From the NCBI GenBank assembly GCA_027340195.1, contig DAHWNE010000069.1, forward strand, positions 1 to 8,562: a stretch of DNA of 8,562 bases, written 5' to 3'. Below the pieces are notes generated by a model. That model was given only the letters and a program-made list of their open reading frames with translations, did not search any database and was not told the DNA's origin. The translations under genes were made by a program, and so were the position numbers. How positions within the stretch are numbered: position 1 is the stretch's first letter; every line of letters starts with the position of its first letter. This DNA is from Acetobacteraceae bacterium (GTDB lineage: Bacteria; Pseudomonadota; Alphaproteobacteria; Acetobacterales; Acetobacteraceae). Shown piece after piece: positions 1 to 6,041 of the stretch.

Positions 1-62
1 CGGCCCGGGCAACCCGCCCCGACTGAACCCGAAACCCTCGCCGTAGCGGCGTCCCCGTCCCC
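1..62. other. Sequence downstream of trpS, no gene supported
   Basis: These bases lie beyond the trpS stop codon. A small perfect hairpin (CGCCG-TAG-CGGCG, positions 39-51) sits 11 bases past the stop on the trpS side. It is too short and lacks a T-run, so it is only a weak terminator candidate. Short plus-strand reading frames run in from the left edge and stop within 26 to 46 bases. One of these could be the tail of a convergent gene outside the window, but nothing identifies it. Confidence 0.4.
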
Positions 63-1070
63 TCACCCCCGAGGCAAAAACCCCACCAGCCGCTCCGCCT
101 CCGCCACGATCGGGTCCGCAATCGCCGCCGCCCGAGCCGCCCCCGTCCGCAGCACCGCGTCGATCTGCCCCGGGTCCGCCAGCAACCGCTCGGTCTCCCG
201 CGCGATCGGCCCCAGCACGCTCACCAGCAGCTCCGCCAGCTTCGGCTTGAACGCCCCGAACCCCATCCCCTCATGCTCCGCCAGCACCGCCCCCGGCGCC
301 ACCCCCGCCAGCGCGGCATAGATCCCCACCAGGTTGCGCGCCTCCGGCCGGTTCGCCAGCCCCGCCTCCGTCCCCGGCAGCGGCTCGGGGTCCGTCTTCG
401 CCCGGCGGATCTTCAGCGCGATGGTATCGGCATCGTCATTCAGGTTGATCCGGCTCTGGTCCGAAGGATCGGATTTCGACATCTTCTTCGTCCCGTCGCG
501 CAGGCTCATCACCCGCGCCGCCGGCCCCAGGATCAGCGGCTCGATCGGCGGAAAGAACGCCACCCCGTAATCATGGTTGAACTTCTGCGCGATGTCGTTC
601 GCCAGTTCCAGATGCTGCCGCTGATCGTCCCCCACCGGCACCCGCGTCGCGTGATAGGCCAGGATATCCGCCGCCATCAGGTTCGGGTACACATAGAGCC
701 CCGCCGACGCCGCCTCCCGGTCCTTGCCGGCCTTGTCCTTGAACTGGGTCATGCGGTTGAGCCAGCCCAGGCGCGCCACGCAATTGAAAATCCACGCCAG
801 CTGCGCATGCGCGCGCACATGCGACTGCGCGAACAGCACGTGCTTCACCGGGTCGAGCCCGCAGGCCAGCAGCACCGCCGCCATCTCCCGCGTCTGCCGC
901 GCCAGCGCCGCCGGCTCCTGCCAGACCGTGATCGCGTGCAGGTCCACCACGCACCAGATGCACTCGTGACTGTCCTGCAACGTCACCCAGTTGCGGATGG
1001 CGCCGAGGTAGTTGCCCAGGGTCGGGATGCCGGACGGCTGGATGCCGGAGAAGATGCGGGGCTGGCTCAT
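63..1070 (-). CDS. trpS: Tryptophanyl-tRNA synthetase
   Basis: This cytoplasmic class I aminoacyl-tRNA synthetase charges tRNA-Trp with tryptophan using ATP. The 335-residue product matches the usual bacterial TrpS length of about 330-340. The HIGH-equivalent motif is PSGIPTLGN at residues 12-20, within the typical TrpS opening [15 protein letters not shown] at 144-150 is the tryptophan/ATP pocket segment, and the KMSKS loop is exact at 196-200. The anticodon-binding helical C-terminal part follows. The frame stays open far upstream, but the start is fixed by the TrpS-like N-terminus [14 protein letters not shown] and by the ATGA overlap with the murJ stop codon. This suggests translational re-initiation from murJ and a shared transcript. 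All catalytic motifs are intact, so the gene looks functional. The family call is very secure. Confidence 0.97.
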   Translation of the reverse strand: MSQPRIFSGIQPSGIPTLGNYLGAIRNWVTLQDSHECIWCVVDLHAITVWQEPAALARQTREMAAVLLACGLDPVKHVLFAQSHVRAHAQLAWIFNCVARLGWLNRMTQFKDKAGKDREAASAGLYVYPNLMAADILAYHATRVPVGDDQRQHLELANDIAQKFNHDYGVAFFPPIEPLILGPAARVMSLRDGTKKMSKSDPSDQSRINLNDDADTIALKIRRAKTDPEPLPGTEAGLANRPEARNLVGIYAALAGVAPGAVLAEHEGMGFGAFKPKLAELLVSVLGPIARETERLLADPGQIDAVLRTGAARAAAIADPIVAEAERLVGFLPRG

Positions 1071-2629
1071 GGCCGGGGTTTCGCCGATCGGGCGCGGGGA
1101 CGCAAGCGGGCCAGCGCCTCCCGGGCCGGATAGACGCCGAGGCCGGCGACGGCGGCGAAATACCCGGCCGCGCCCAGCGCCACCAGCCCCAGCAGCGCCG
1201 CCCAACGCTCCGGCCCGCGCACCGCCAGCGCCCCCGCGAGTTCCGCCCGCGCGCCCAGCAGCAGCGCCCCCATCGCCAGCGCCGCCAGCGCCATCCGCGG
1301 CGCCCGCCGCCGCAGCGCGGCATCGAACGGCAGCTGCCCGCGCCGCGCCAGGACCCCGCCCAGCAAGGCCAGATTGACCATCGCCGCCAGACTGGTCGCC
1401 AGCGCCGGACCCAGCTGCTGCAACGGGCGCATGAAGGCCAGGTTCAGCGCCAGATTCAGCGCCACCGCCACCGCCCCGATCTTCACCGGCGTCGCCGTGT
1501 CGCCGCGCGCGAAGAACCCCGGCGCCAGCACCTTCACCAGCACGAAGGCCGGCAGCCCCAGCGCATAAGCCATCAGCGCGCGCGCCGACAGCGCCACATC
1601 CGCCCCCGCGAACCGCCCGCGCCCGAACAGCACGCCGACCACCGGCAAGGCGATCGCCGCCAGCGCCACCGCCGCCGGCAAGGTCAGGAACAGCGCGTAT
1701 TCGATCGCCCGGTTCTGCGTCTCCGCCGCCGCCGCCGCCTGCCCCGCCCGCACCTGGCGTGACAGCAGCGGCAGCATCGCCGTCCCCACCGCCGAGCCGA
1801 TCACCCCCAGCGGCAGTTGCTGCACCCGATCCGCGTAATACAGCACCGAAACGGTGCCGGCCGGCAGCAGGCTGGCGATGATGACATCCACCGCCAGGTT
1901 GAGCTGTGTCACCCCCGCGCCGACCAGCCCCGGCGCCATCCGCCGCAGCAGCGCGCGCATCGGCGGCGTCAGCCGCGGGCGCACCAGCCGCAGCCGCATC
2001 CCCGCCCGCCGCGCCGCCACCAGCAGCACGCCGAGCTGCGCCAGGCCCGACAGCGTCACCCCCACCGCCAGCGCGTGCCCGGCGCTGGGCAGGAACGGGG
2101 TCAGCCACAGCAGCGCGGCGATCATCACCACGTTGAACAGCAAGTAGCTGGCCGAGGCGGCGGTGAATCGGTCGAGCCCGTTCAGCACGCCGGAGACCAG
2201 GGCCGCGAGGCAGATCAGCACCAGATACGGAAATGTCAGCCGCGACAGCGTCACCGCCAGCGCGAATTTCGCCGGAATGGCGGCGAATCCGGGCGCCAGC
2301 CCCAGCATCACCTGCGGCATGAACACCTCGCCCGCGATCACCAGCAGGCCGAGGCCGAGCAGCATCAGCGCGAAGGCCTGTTCGGCATAGGCCCGCGCCG
2401 CCTCCCGCCCCTCGGCCGTCAGCGTGCCGGTGAAGCCGGGGACGAAGGCGGCGGCGAACGCCCCCTCGCCGAACAGGCGGCGGAACAGGTTGGGCAGGCG
2501 CAGGGCGACGAAGAACGCATCCGCCACCGGCCCGGCGCCGAGGCGGGCAGCGATCAGGATGTCGCGGACGAAGCCGAGGATGCGGCTCGCCAGGGTCCAG
2601 GCGCCAACCGTGACGATGCCGCGCAGCAT
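1067..2629 (-). CDS. murJ: Lipid II flippase MurJ (MviN)
   Basis: This inner-membrane flippase of the MOP superfamily moves lipid II, the peptidoglycan precursor, to the periplasmic face. The 520-residue product is close to the E. coli protein (about 511) and consists of many hydrophobic segments, consistent with 14 TM helices. The N-terminus closely follows Mur[10 protein letters not shown] at 15-23, DAFFVA at 37-42, and [14 protein letters not shown] at 45-58. Residues R16, R22, D37, R50 and E55 align with E. coli R18, R24, D39, R52 and E57. The first and fourth of these E. coli residues are among the arginines reported as essential. The last four bases overlap trpS. No clear Shine-Dalgarno precedes the ATG. 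The decarboxylase-like gene ends 49 bases upstream on the same strand, so read-through from its promoter is possible. The C-terminal tail is rich in Arg and Pro. Confidence 0.96.
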   Translation of the reverse strand: MLRGIVTVGAWTLASRILGFVRDILIAARLGAGPVADAFFVALRLPNLFRRLFGEGAFAAAFVPGFTGTLTAEGREAARAYAEQAFALMLLGLGLLVIAGEVFMPQVMLGLAPGFAAIPAKFALAVTLSRLTFPYLVLICLAALVSGVLNGLDRFTAASASYLLFNVVMIAALLWLTPFLPSAGHALAVGVTLSGLAQLGVLLVAARRAGMRLRLVRPRLTPPMRALLRRMAPGLVGAGVTQLNLAVDVIIASLLPAGTVSVLYYADRVQQLPLGVIGSAVGTAMLPLLSRQVRAGQAAAAAETQNRAIEYALFLTLPAAVALAAIALPVVGVLFGRGRFAGADVALSARALMAYALGLPAFVLVKVLAPGFFARGDTATPVKIGAVAVALNLALNLAFMRPLQQLGPALATSLAAMVNLALLGGVLARRGQLPFDAALRRRAPRMALAALAMGALLLGARAELAGALAVRGPERWAALLGLVALGAAGYFAAVAGLGVYPAREALARLRPRARSAKPRP

Positions 2630-2658
2630 GGGCGACAGGAAGCGGCGGCGGCGGCGCT

Positions 2659-2664
2659 TGTCAA
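2659..2664 (-). promoter_or_regulatory. Candidate -35 box upstream of murJ
   Basis: A perfect TTGACA lies on the minus strand in the 49-base gap before murJ. The hexamer 17 bases further on is TTCCTG, a very poor -10 match, with a GCC-triplet run in the spacer. A promoter here would start transcription almost at the murJ ATG. The evidence is only half a promoter, so this is a weak call. Confidence 0.2.
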
Positions 2665-2678
2665 CGTTGGGTGGTGGG

Positions 2679-3089
2679 CTACTTCTCCGCGCGCAACTCC
2701 GCGAACACCCGCGACGCCGCCAGCAGCGCCTCCCGCACCAGCGGCGCGCCGATATACCCGGCGAGGTGCAGGATCGCCTCGGTCAACTCCTCCTCCGACC
2801 AGCCCTGGTTGCGCGCCATGCGCAGATGGATCGCCAGCTCCGCCTCCCGCCCCATCACGGTATCGGACACCACCACGATCAGCGTCCGGGTCTTGAGGTC
2901 GAGCCCCGGCCGGTTCCACAGCGTGCCGAAGATGGTCTCGGTGGTGACCTCGGCGAATTTCTGCATGATCGGGTCGGCATAGACGGTGCCGTTGAGGCGG
3001 TCGGCATAGGCCTCGCCCATCAGCTTGCGGCGCATGGCCTGGCCGGCGGCGGCCCGAGGGGACGGGGATGCGGACGGGGATGCGGACAT
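2679..3089 (-). CDS. Carboxymuconolactone decarboxylase (CMD)-like protein
   Basis: This 136-residue cytoplasmic protein belongs to the CMD/AhpD-like all-helical fold, which is usually oligomeric. It resembles the gamma-carboxymuconolactone decarboxylase (PcaC) branch: TLWNRPGLDLKTRTL at 56-70, then EAELAIHLRMARNQGWSEEE at 81-100 and AILHLAGYIGAPLVREAL at 105-122. Conserved His88 and His108 are present. There is no cysteine at all, so the CxxC peroxidatic activity of AhpD is excluded. The start is supported by a strong AGGAGG six bases upstream. A start at Met19 would remove a low-complexity Ser/Pro/Ala leader. No pca neighbours are visible, so involvement in protocatechuate degradation is not supported and the substrate is unknown. 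The gene is divergent from an MFS transporter, suggesting shared control, and could be co-transcribed with murJ downstream. Confidence 0.85.
   Translation of the reverse strand: MSASPSASPSPRAAAGQAMRRKLMGEAYADRLNGTVYADPIMQKFAEVTTETIFGTLWNRPGLDLKTRTLIVVVSDTVMGREAELAIHLRMARNQGWSEEELTEAILHLAGYIGAPLVREALLAASRVFAELRAEK
3061..3084. repeat. 12-bp tandem duplication in the CMD-like N-terminus
   Basis: Two perfect copies of GACGGGGATGCG lie head to tail and encode the repeated Ser-Ala-Ser-Pro residues near the start of the CMD-like protein. The duplication is in frame, so it lengthens a probably disordered leader without disturbing the fold. It looks like a recent slippage or duplication event. Confidence 0.7.
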
Positions 3090-3094
3090 GAATT

Positions 3095-3101
3095 CCTCCT
3101 T
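3095..3101 (-). promoter_or_regulatory. Strong Shine-Dalgarno of the CMD-like gene
   Basis: The minus strand reads AAGGAGG, then five bases (AATTC), then ATG. This near-perfect site decides the start at 3089 over the internal Met19 codon. Confidence 0.75.
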
Positions 3102-3105
3102 GGTT

Positions 3106-3146
3106 GCTTGCCCCCACTATCCCGGGGCAAGGCGGCGGGGGCAAGC
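3106..3146. promoter_or_regulatory. Inverted repeat in the divergent promoter region (possible operator)
   Basis: A perfect 10-bp inverted repeat, GCTTGCCCCC (3106-3115) and GGGGGCAAGC (3137-3146), is separated by 21 bases. A third half-site, GGGGCAAG, lies at 3124-3131. The arms cover the predicted minus-strand promoter and sit next to the plus-strand -35 box. Two arms roughly three helical turns apart, centre to centre, suit a dimeric or paired regulator acting on both divergent genes. No regulator gene is visible nearby, so the binding protein is unknown. Confidence 0.4.
3116..3144 (-). promoter_or_regulatory. Predicted sigma70-type promoter for the CMD-like gene
   Basis: On the minus strand a TTGCCC box (3144-3139) is followed after 17 bases by GATAGT (3121-3116). 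Each hexamer matches four of six consensus positions. Transcription would start around 3109, leaving a leader of about 20 bases that contains the Shine-Dalgarno. This is a plausible prediction from spacing and position only. Confidence 0.35.
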
Positions 3147-3151
3147 CGGCC

Positions 3152-3179
3152 TTGACGCCCCCGTCGCTTGCACCATACT
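3152..3179 (+). promoter_or_regulatory. Predicted promoter giving a leaderless MFS transcript
   Basis: TTGACG (3152-3157) is followed after 16 bases by CATACT (3174-3179), matching five and four consensus positions. The expected start of transcription, about seven bases past the -10 box, coincides with the ATG at 3187. No Shine-Dalgarno is present in the preceding bases, so a leaderless mRNA is the simplest reading. Confidence 0.4.
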
Positions 3180-3186
3180 ACCCACC

Positions 3187-4458
3187 ATGGGACCGCAAGC
3201 CACCGCCCGCATCCTGGCCGGGCGCCTGCACTATGCCTGGGTGACGCTGGGCGTCATTTTCACCGTCATCGTCGCCGCCGTCGGCGTGCGCGCGGCACCC
3301 GGCGTGCTGATCGTCCCGCTGCAACGCGCCTTCGGCTGGTCGGACGCCGCCATCTCCGGCGCGGTCTCGCTCAACATCCTGCTGTTCGGGCTGATCGGGC
3401 CGTTCACCGCGGCGATGATGCGCACCATCGGCCTCAAGCGCACCGTGCTCGGCTCGATGGCGCTGCTGGTGGCCGGGGCCGGGCTGTCGGCCTTCGTGAC
3501 CAAGGTGTGGGAGCTCTACCTCACCTGGGGGGTGCTGGTCGGCATCGGTTCCGGCACCGGCATGGTGGGGCTGGCGGCGGCGGTGGCCAATCGCTGGTTC
3601 GTCGCCCGCCGCGGGCTGGTGATCGGGCTGCTCTCGGCCGGCAACGCGTCCGGCCAGCTGGTCTTCCTGCCCTTCCTCGCCCATCTCGCCACCACCTATG
3701 GCTGGCAGAGCGTGCCGGAGACGGTGGCGCTGGTGCTCGCGCTGCTGATGCTGGTGGTGGTGGTCCTGCTCGCCGAGGGACCGGACGAGGTGGGCCAGGC
3801 CCCCTACGGCGCCACCACGCTGGTGCGCGAGGCCGCCGACGGCGCCAACCCGTTCCGCGTCGCCTTCGCGGGCCTCGGCCGCGGCGTGAAATCGGTCGAT
3901 TTCTGGTTGCTTTCGTGCAGTTTTGCGATCTGCGGATTCTCCACCTATGGGCTGATCGCCACCCATCTGATCCCGTTCTGCGCCGATCACGGCATCCCCG
4001 AAGTGCAGGCGGCCAGCTTGCTCGCCGCGATGGGGGTGTTCGATCTGTTCGGCACCACCGGCTCGGGCTGGCTCACCGACCGCTTCGACCCGCGCATCCT
4101 GCTGTTCTGGTACTACAGCCTGCGCGGGCTGGCGCTGTTCCTGCTGCCGTTCAGCGGCTTCGGCCCGCTCAGCCTGGGCGGGTTCGCGCTGCTCTACGGG
4201 CTCGACTGGGTGGCCACCGTGCCGCCCACGGTCGCGCTCACCACGCGGGTGTTCGGCAAGCGGGATGCGCCGGTGATCGTCTCCTGGGTGTTCGCCGCGC
4301 ATCAGATCGGCAGCGCCATTGCCGCCTTCGGCGCCGGGGAGGTGCGGATGCTGACCGGCAGCTACGTGCCCGCCTTCGTCGCCAGCGGGGTGGCCTGCCT
4401 GCTCGCCTCGGCGCTGGTCATGCGGATCGCCCGCGCCCCCGCCCTCGCCGCCGTCTGA
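3187..4458 (+). CDS. MFS transporter, monocarboxylate/oxalate-formate-like
   Basis: This inner-membrane secondary transporter has 423 residues and about 12 hydrophobic segments in two six-helix halves, with a hydrophilic central loop around 199-230. The first half carries FGWSDAAISGAVSLNILLFG (49-68), followed by GPFTAAMMRTIGLKRTVLGS (71-90). This is the layout of the oxalate:formate antiporter and monocarboxylate transporter groups. The second half has the equivalent loop motif GSGWLTDRFDPR (282-293). The substrate is probably a small organic anion, which is inference from the family only. The frame is open further upstream, but that part would encode a hydrophilic stretch over the divergent promoter, so ATG 3187 is preferred even though no Shine-Dalgarno precedes it. 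It is divergent from the CMD-like gene. Its stop codon touches the first copy of the structured repeat. Confidence 0.88.
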   Translation: MGPQATARILAGRLHYAWVTLGVIFTVIVAAVGVRAAPGVLIVPLQRAFGWSDAAISGAVSLNILLFGLIGPFTAAMMRTIGLKRTVLGSMALLVAGAGLSAFVTKVWELYLTWGVLVGIGSGTGMVGLAAAVANRWFVARRGLVIGLLSAGNASGQLVFLPFLAHLATTYGWQSVPETVALVLALLMLVVVVLLAEGPDEVGQAPYGATTLVREAADGANPFRVAFAGLGRGVKSVDFWLLSCSFAICGFSTYGLIATHLIPFCADHGIPEVQAASLLAAMGVFDLFGTTGSGWLTDRFDPRILLFWYYSLRGLALFLLPFSGFGPLSLGGFALLYGLDWVATVPPTVALTTRVFGKRDAPVIVSWVFAAHQIGSAIAAFGAGEVRMLTGSYVPAFVASGVACLLASALVMRIARAPALAAV

Positions 4459-4605
4459 TATCAACCGGCGTTATGGCCGACTCTTCCGGCCAAAACGCCG
4501 GTTGGTATGCGCGCCGGGTTGGCGGGCGGCGGCGCGCGAAACAGGACTCGATACCAGCCTGCGTTGACCCATGCCTTATGGGTCAACATCAAGGCCGGCT
4601 GGTAT
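4458..4605 (+). repeat. Structured intergenic repeat, copy A
   Basis: This 148-bp element begins at the last base of the MFS stop codon. It holds (1) a long hairpin, ATATCAACCGGCGTT (4458-4472) with AACGCCGGTTGGTAT (4494-4508), one G-T wobble, enclosing TGGCCG-N7-CGGCCA; (2) GCGCGCCG (4509-4516) with CGGCGCGC (4530-4537); (3) a two-step hairpin, outer ATACCAGCC (4551-4559) with GGCTGGTAT (4597-4605), inner GTTGACCCAT (4563-4572) with ATGGGTCAAC (4578-4587) around a 5-base loop. The ends are an imperfect 12-bp terminal inverted repeat (ATATCAACCGGC and GCCGGCTGGTAT, 10 of 12 matching). From 4503 to 4605 it is about 90% identical, without gaps, to the second copy at 6423-6525. It resembles a REP/BIME- or MITE-like element and may also terminate MFS transcription. 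Confidence 0.85.
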
Positions 4606-4783
4606 AAGGCCGGAACGCGCGGTCTGGCGGGCGGCCGAGGGGCTGCCCTTCGCGCGGCTTGGGGGTGGGGGTCGACCAGCAGGCGTTCCCCAAAGCCGCA
4701 CAATGCCGGCGCGTGGACGACACCCGAAGAGGACCGACAGCAACCGGATCGTGCTGCCGCGCCGGCTGTGAGCCGGGCGGCGC
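4606..4783. other. Intergenic stretch, no gene supported
   Basis: Together with copy A of the repeat this fills the 359 bases between the MFS stop and the end of the acidic-tail gene. Frames are open on both strands, but only because the DNA is GC-rich. None has a convincing start, ribosome-binding site or recognisable product. No tRNA-like cloverleaf or transposase remnant was found. Confidence 0.5.
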
Positions 4784-4811
4784 GGGGGGAACCGCGGTGG
4801 CGGTTCCCCCC
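4784..4811 (-). terminator. Perfect 12-bp stem-loop after the acidic-tail gene
   Basis: GGGGGGAACCGC (4784-4795) pairs perfectly with GCGGTTCCCCCC (4800-4811) around the four-base loop GGTG. The hairpin begins six bases past the stop codon of the minus-strand gene. No T-tract follows on the minus strand, so it is not a textbook intrinsic terminator. It could still stop polymerase or protect the 3' end. A convergent MFS transcript coming from the left would meet the same hairpin. Confidence 0.5.
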
Positions 4812-4817
4812 TGGAGG

Positions 4818-5333
4818 TTATTCTTCGTCCTCGTCCTCGTCCTCGTCCTCGTCTTCGTCGTCCTCCTCCTCATCGTCGTCATCGTCGTCATCGTCATCGT
4901 CGTCGTCCTCCGCCTCGTCGTCCTCCATCCAGGCGGAGGGGCGACGAGGCCGGCCCGGCAGGTTGGGACGCCTCTCGGGGTCGTCGGTCGGTGGTCCGGC
5001 TCGGCGATCGAGCTCGTCCTCCTCCGGCTCCTCATCCGCTTCGAGCGCGGCGGTCAGAAGTCCGGTCGCCGGACGGCGCAGGCCGGCGAGCGCGCGGTGC
5101 TCGACGCAGGCGATCCCGCGGTTGTCGAGGTTGAACAGCGCCAGGCCGAGGCTGGCGGCCTCGCCCTTGAGACGGGTGAAGGTGACGCTGTCGAGGGTTC
5201 GGGTGTCCAGCATGCAGCAAAGCTGCGCGTGGCTGATCCGGAACGCGCCGCGCCGCTTGCCGCCGAAAGCGGATTCGTAGATGTCGCTCCAGAGTGCGTG
5301 AGCGACGGCTTGGATGCGGGAGTCGGAGATCAT
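4818..5333 (-). CDS. Hypothetical protein with poly-Asp/Glu C-terminal tail
   Basis: I do not recognise this 171-residue protein. Residues 1-90 look like a compact alpha/beta domain: helices around 6-20 and 33-62, then LALFNLDNRGIACVEH (64-79), which could be a beta-hairpin. The order suggests a winged-helix-like fold, but this is inference. Residues 98-108 are acidic. RRPNLPGRPRRP at 121-132 is basic and proline-rich. Residues 137-171 are 34 Asp/Glu and one Ala, including 12 consecutive Asp. No signal peptide or membrane segment is seen, so it is probably cytoplasmic. The frame is open upstream, but ATG 5333 is supported by AAAGAGGT five bases before it. The extended N-terminus would cover the predicted promoter. 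Acidic tails of this kind are known in proteins that mimic DNA or shield basic partners, so a nucleic-acid-related role is possible but unproven. Confidence 0.7.
   Translation of the reverse strand: MISDSRIQAVAHALWSDIYESAFGGKRRGAFRISHAQLCCMLDTRTLDSVTFTRLKGEAASLGLALFNLDNRGIACVEHRALAGLRRPATGLLTAALEADEEPEEDELDRRAGPPTDDPERRPNLPGRPRRPSAWMEDDEAEDDDDDDDDDDDDEEEDDEDEDEDEDEDEE
4821..4925. repeat. GTC/CTC/ATC triplet repeat encoding the acidic tail
   Basis: This is 105 bases of nearly uninterrupted NTC triplets on the plus strand, read as Asp and Glu codons on the minus strand. It includes a perfect (GTCCTC)x4 block at 4827-4850, with a fifth unit changed by one base, and a run of GTC/ATC triplets. 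The composition is strongly strand-asymmetric: pyrimidine-rich on plus, purine-rich on minus. Unit lengths of three and six mean that slippage would change tail length without breaking the frame. Confidence 0.9.
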
Positions 5334-5338
5334 TTGGT

Positions 5339-5346
5339 ACCTCTTT
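5339..5346 (-). promoter_or_regulatory. Ribosome-binding site of the acidic-tail gene
   Basis: The minus strand reads AAAGAGGT, five bases, ATG. This site selects the start at 5333 over the upstream in-frame ATG codons, which have no comparable site and lie in the AT-rich promoter region. Confidence 0.55.
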
Positions 5347-5399
5347 GGTGGGATGAAGTCTGGTGGCGAGGGCGGGTCTACCGACCCCGCGCAAGGGGG

Positions 5400-5428
5400 A
5401 ATATGCACGCTTCCGGATACGGTATCAA
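5400..5428 (-). promoter_or_regulatory. Predicted promoter of the acidic-tail gene with internal palindrome
   Basis: On the minus strand TTGATA (5428-5423) is followed after 17 bases by CATATT (5405-5400). Transcription would begin near 5393, giving a leader of about 60 bases. The palindrome GATAC-G-GTATC (5416-5426) lies across the spacer and the -35 box, a position suited to a repressor. Both the promoter and the operator idea are predictions. Confidence 0.4.
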
Positions 5429-5735
5429 GGGACATGAAATAAAGGATTAACTGCGGAATTCTCGGCTGAACATCAGGAGTCCCGATTCGGTTACGGTTTT
5501 TTCGTGGATTAGACCCTGACCTGTGCTGCAAGTGAGATGGACAAAGATTTTTTCTCTCAGCTATGGACTAGTGATACCGGATTATTGTGCCGGATTCGCA
5601 TAGTTATGTCTCCCGTCGGTGTCGCCGCGGAGCCCGACCGCGCCCACCCCGCCCACCGTCCCGAATGCCCCCGCCCCCTGGTCAGACCGCCCCGCAACCC
5701 CCATTTCCATCACCTAACCGCCGCAGGAGACCGCC
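5429..5735. other. AT-rich intergenic island between divergent genes
   Basis: Most of the 402 bases between the acidic-tail gene and the DUF1244 gene are here. From about 5430 to 5610 the G+C content drops to roughly 40-45% by eye, against about 70% elsewhere, with T6 runs near 5498 and 5548. CCGGATT occurs at 5577-5583 and again at 5590-5596, and CCGGAT at 5413-5418. A weak plus-strand promoter candidate is TGGACA (5538-5543), 18 bases, TATGGA. From 5615 to 5735 the sequence is GC-rich again. I see no convincing gene. A plus-strand frame starting at 5537 has no ribosome-binding site or recognisable product. Confidence 0.5.
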
Positions 5736-6041
5736 ATGGCCAGTCCCGAACCGCCCACCACCACCGAACTCGAAGCCGCCGCCTTCCGCCGCCTGGTCCA
5801 GCACCTGCGCGAGCGCACCGACGTGCAGAACATCGACCTGATGAACCTCGCCGGCTTCTGCCGGAACTGCCTCTCCCGCTGGTACCGGGAGGCCGCCGCC
5901 GAACGCGGCCAGACCCTGACGGACCCGGAAGCGCGCGAGATCGTGTACGGGATGCCCTACAAGGAATGGCAGGCGAAGTACCAGAAGGAAGCCTCCCCCG
6001 CCCAGCAGGCCGCCTTCGCCGCCGCGCCCAAGGCGCATTGA
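5736..6041 (+). CDS. DUF1244 family protein
   Basis: This small cytoplasmic protein of 101 residues matches the DUF1244 family by its signature NIDLMNLAGFCRNCLSRWYRE (from residue 32) and by YGMPYKEWQAKYQ (71-83). Members are about 100 residues, so this copy is complete. Cys42 and Cys45 form a CxxC pair, which could bind metal or be redox-active. No biochemical function is established that I know of. AGGAGA five bases before ATG 5736 fixes the start. The C-terminal 18 residues are an Ala-rich tail. gapR follows 54 bases later on the same strand, so the two are probably one transcript. The pairing with a nucleoid protein is the only functional hint. Predicted helices dominate, and no membrane segment is seen. 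Confidence 0.88.
   Translation: MASPEPPTTTELEAAAFRRLVQHLRERTDVQNIDLMNLAGFCRNCLSRWYREAAAERGQTLTDPEAREIVYGMPYKEWQAKYQKEASPAQQAAFAAAPKAH

Noticed and set aside
63..2108. A 681-residue minus-strand reading frame continuous with trpS
   Set aside because: The part upstream of 1070 is Ala/Gly/Arg low complexity in the shadow of murJ. The TrpS-typical N-terminus begins at 1070, overlapping the murJ stop.
4503..4605. Short proteins encoded across both repeat copies (for example minus-strand GWYRVLFRAPPPANPARI)
   Set aside because: Both strands are open in both copies, and most substitutions would change amino acids while the stems stay intact. That fits structure conservation rather than protein coding. 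The frames have no ribosome-binding sites.
4821..4925. Repeated units resembling a CRISPR array or other non-coding satellite
   Set aside because: Units of three and six bases have no spacers and read cleanly as Asp/Glu codons ending in a stop codon in a supported gene.
4659..5450. A 263-residue plus-strand frame with a Val/Leu/Ile-rich segment that looks like a membrane helix
   Set aside because: The hydrophobic stretch is just the complement of the Asp/Glu codon run. The minus-strand gene has the ribosome-binding site and promoter, and the plus-strand frame has neither.
5538..5567. Promoter for DUF1244-gapR (TGGACA, 18 bases, TATGGA)
   Set aside because: The -10 box matches only three consensus positions and the predicted leader would be about 160 bases, so it was left as a remark rather than a called site.
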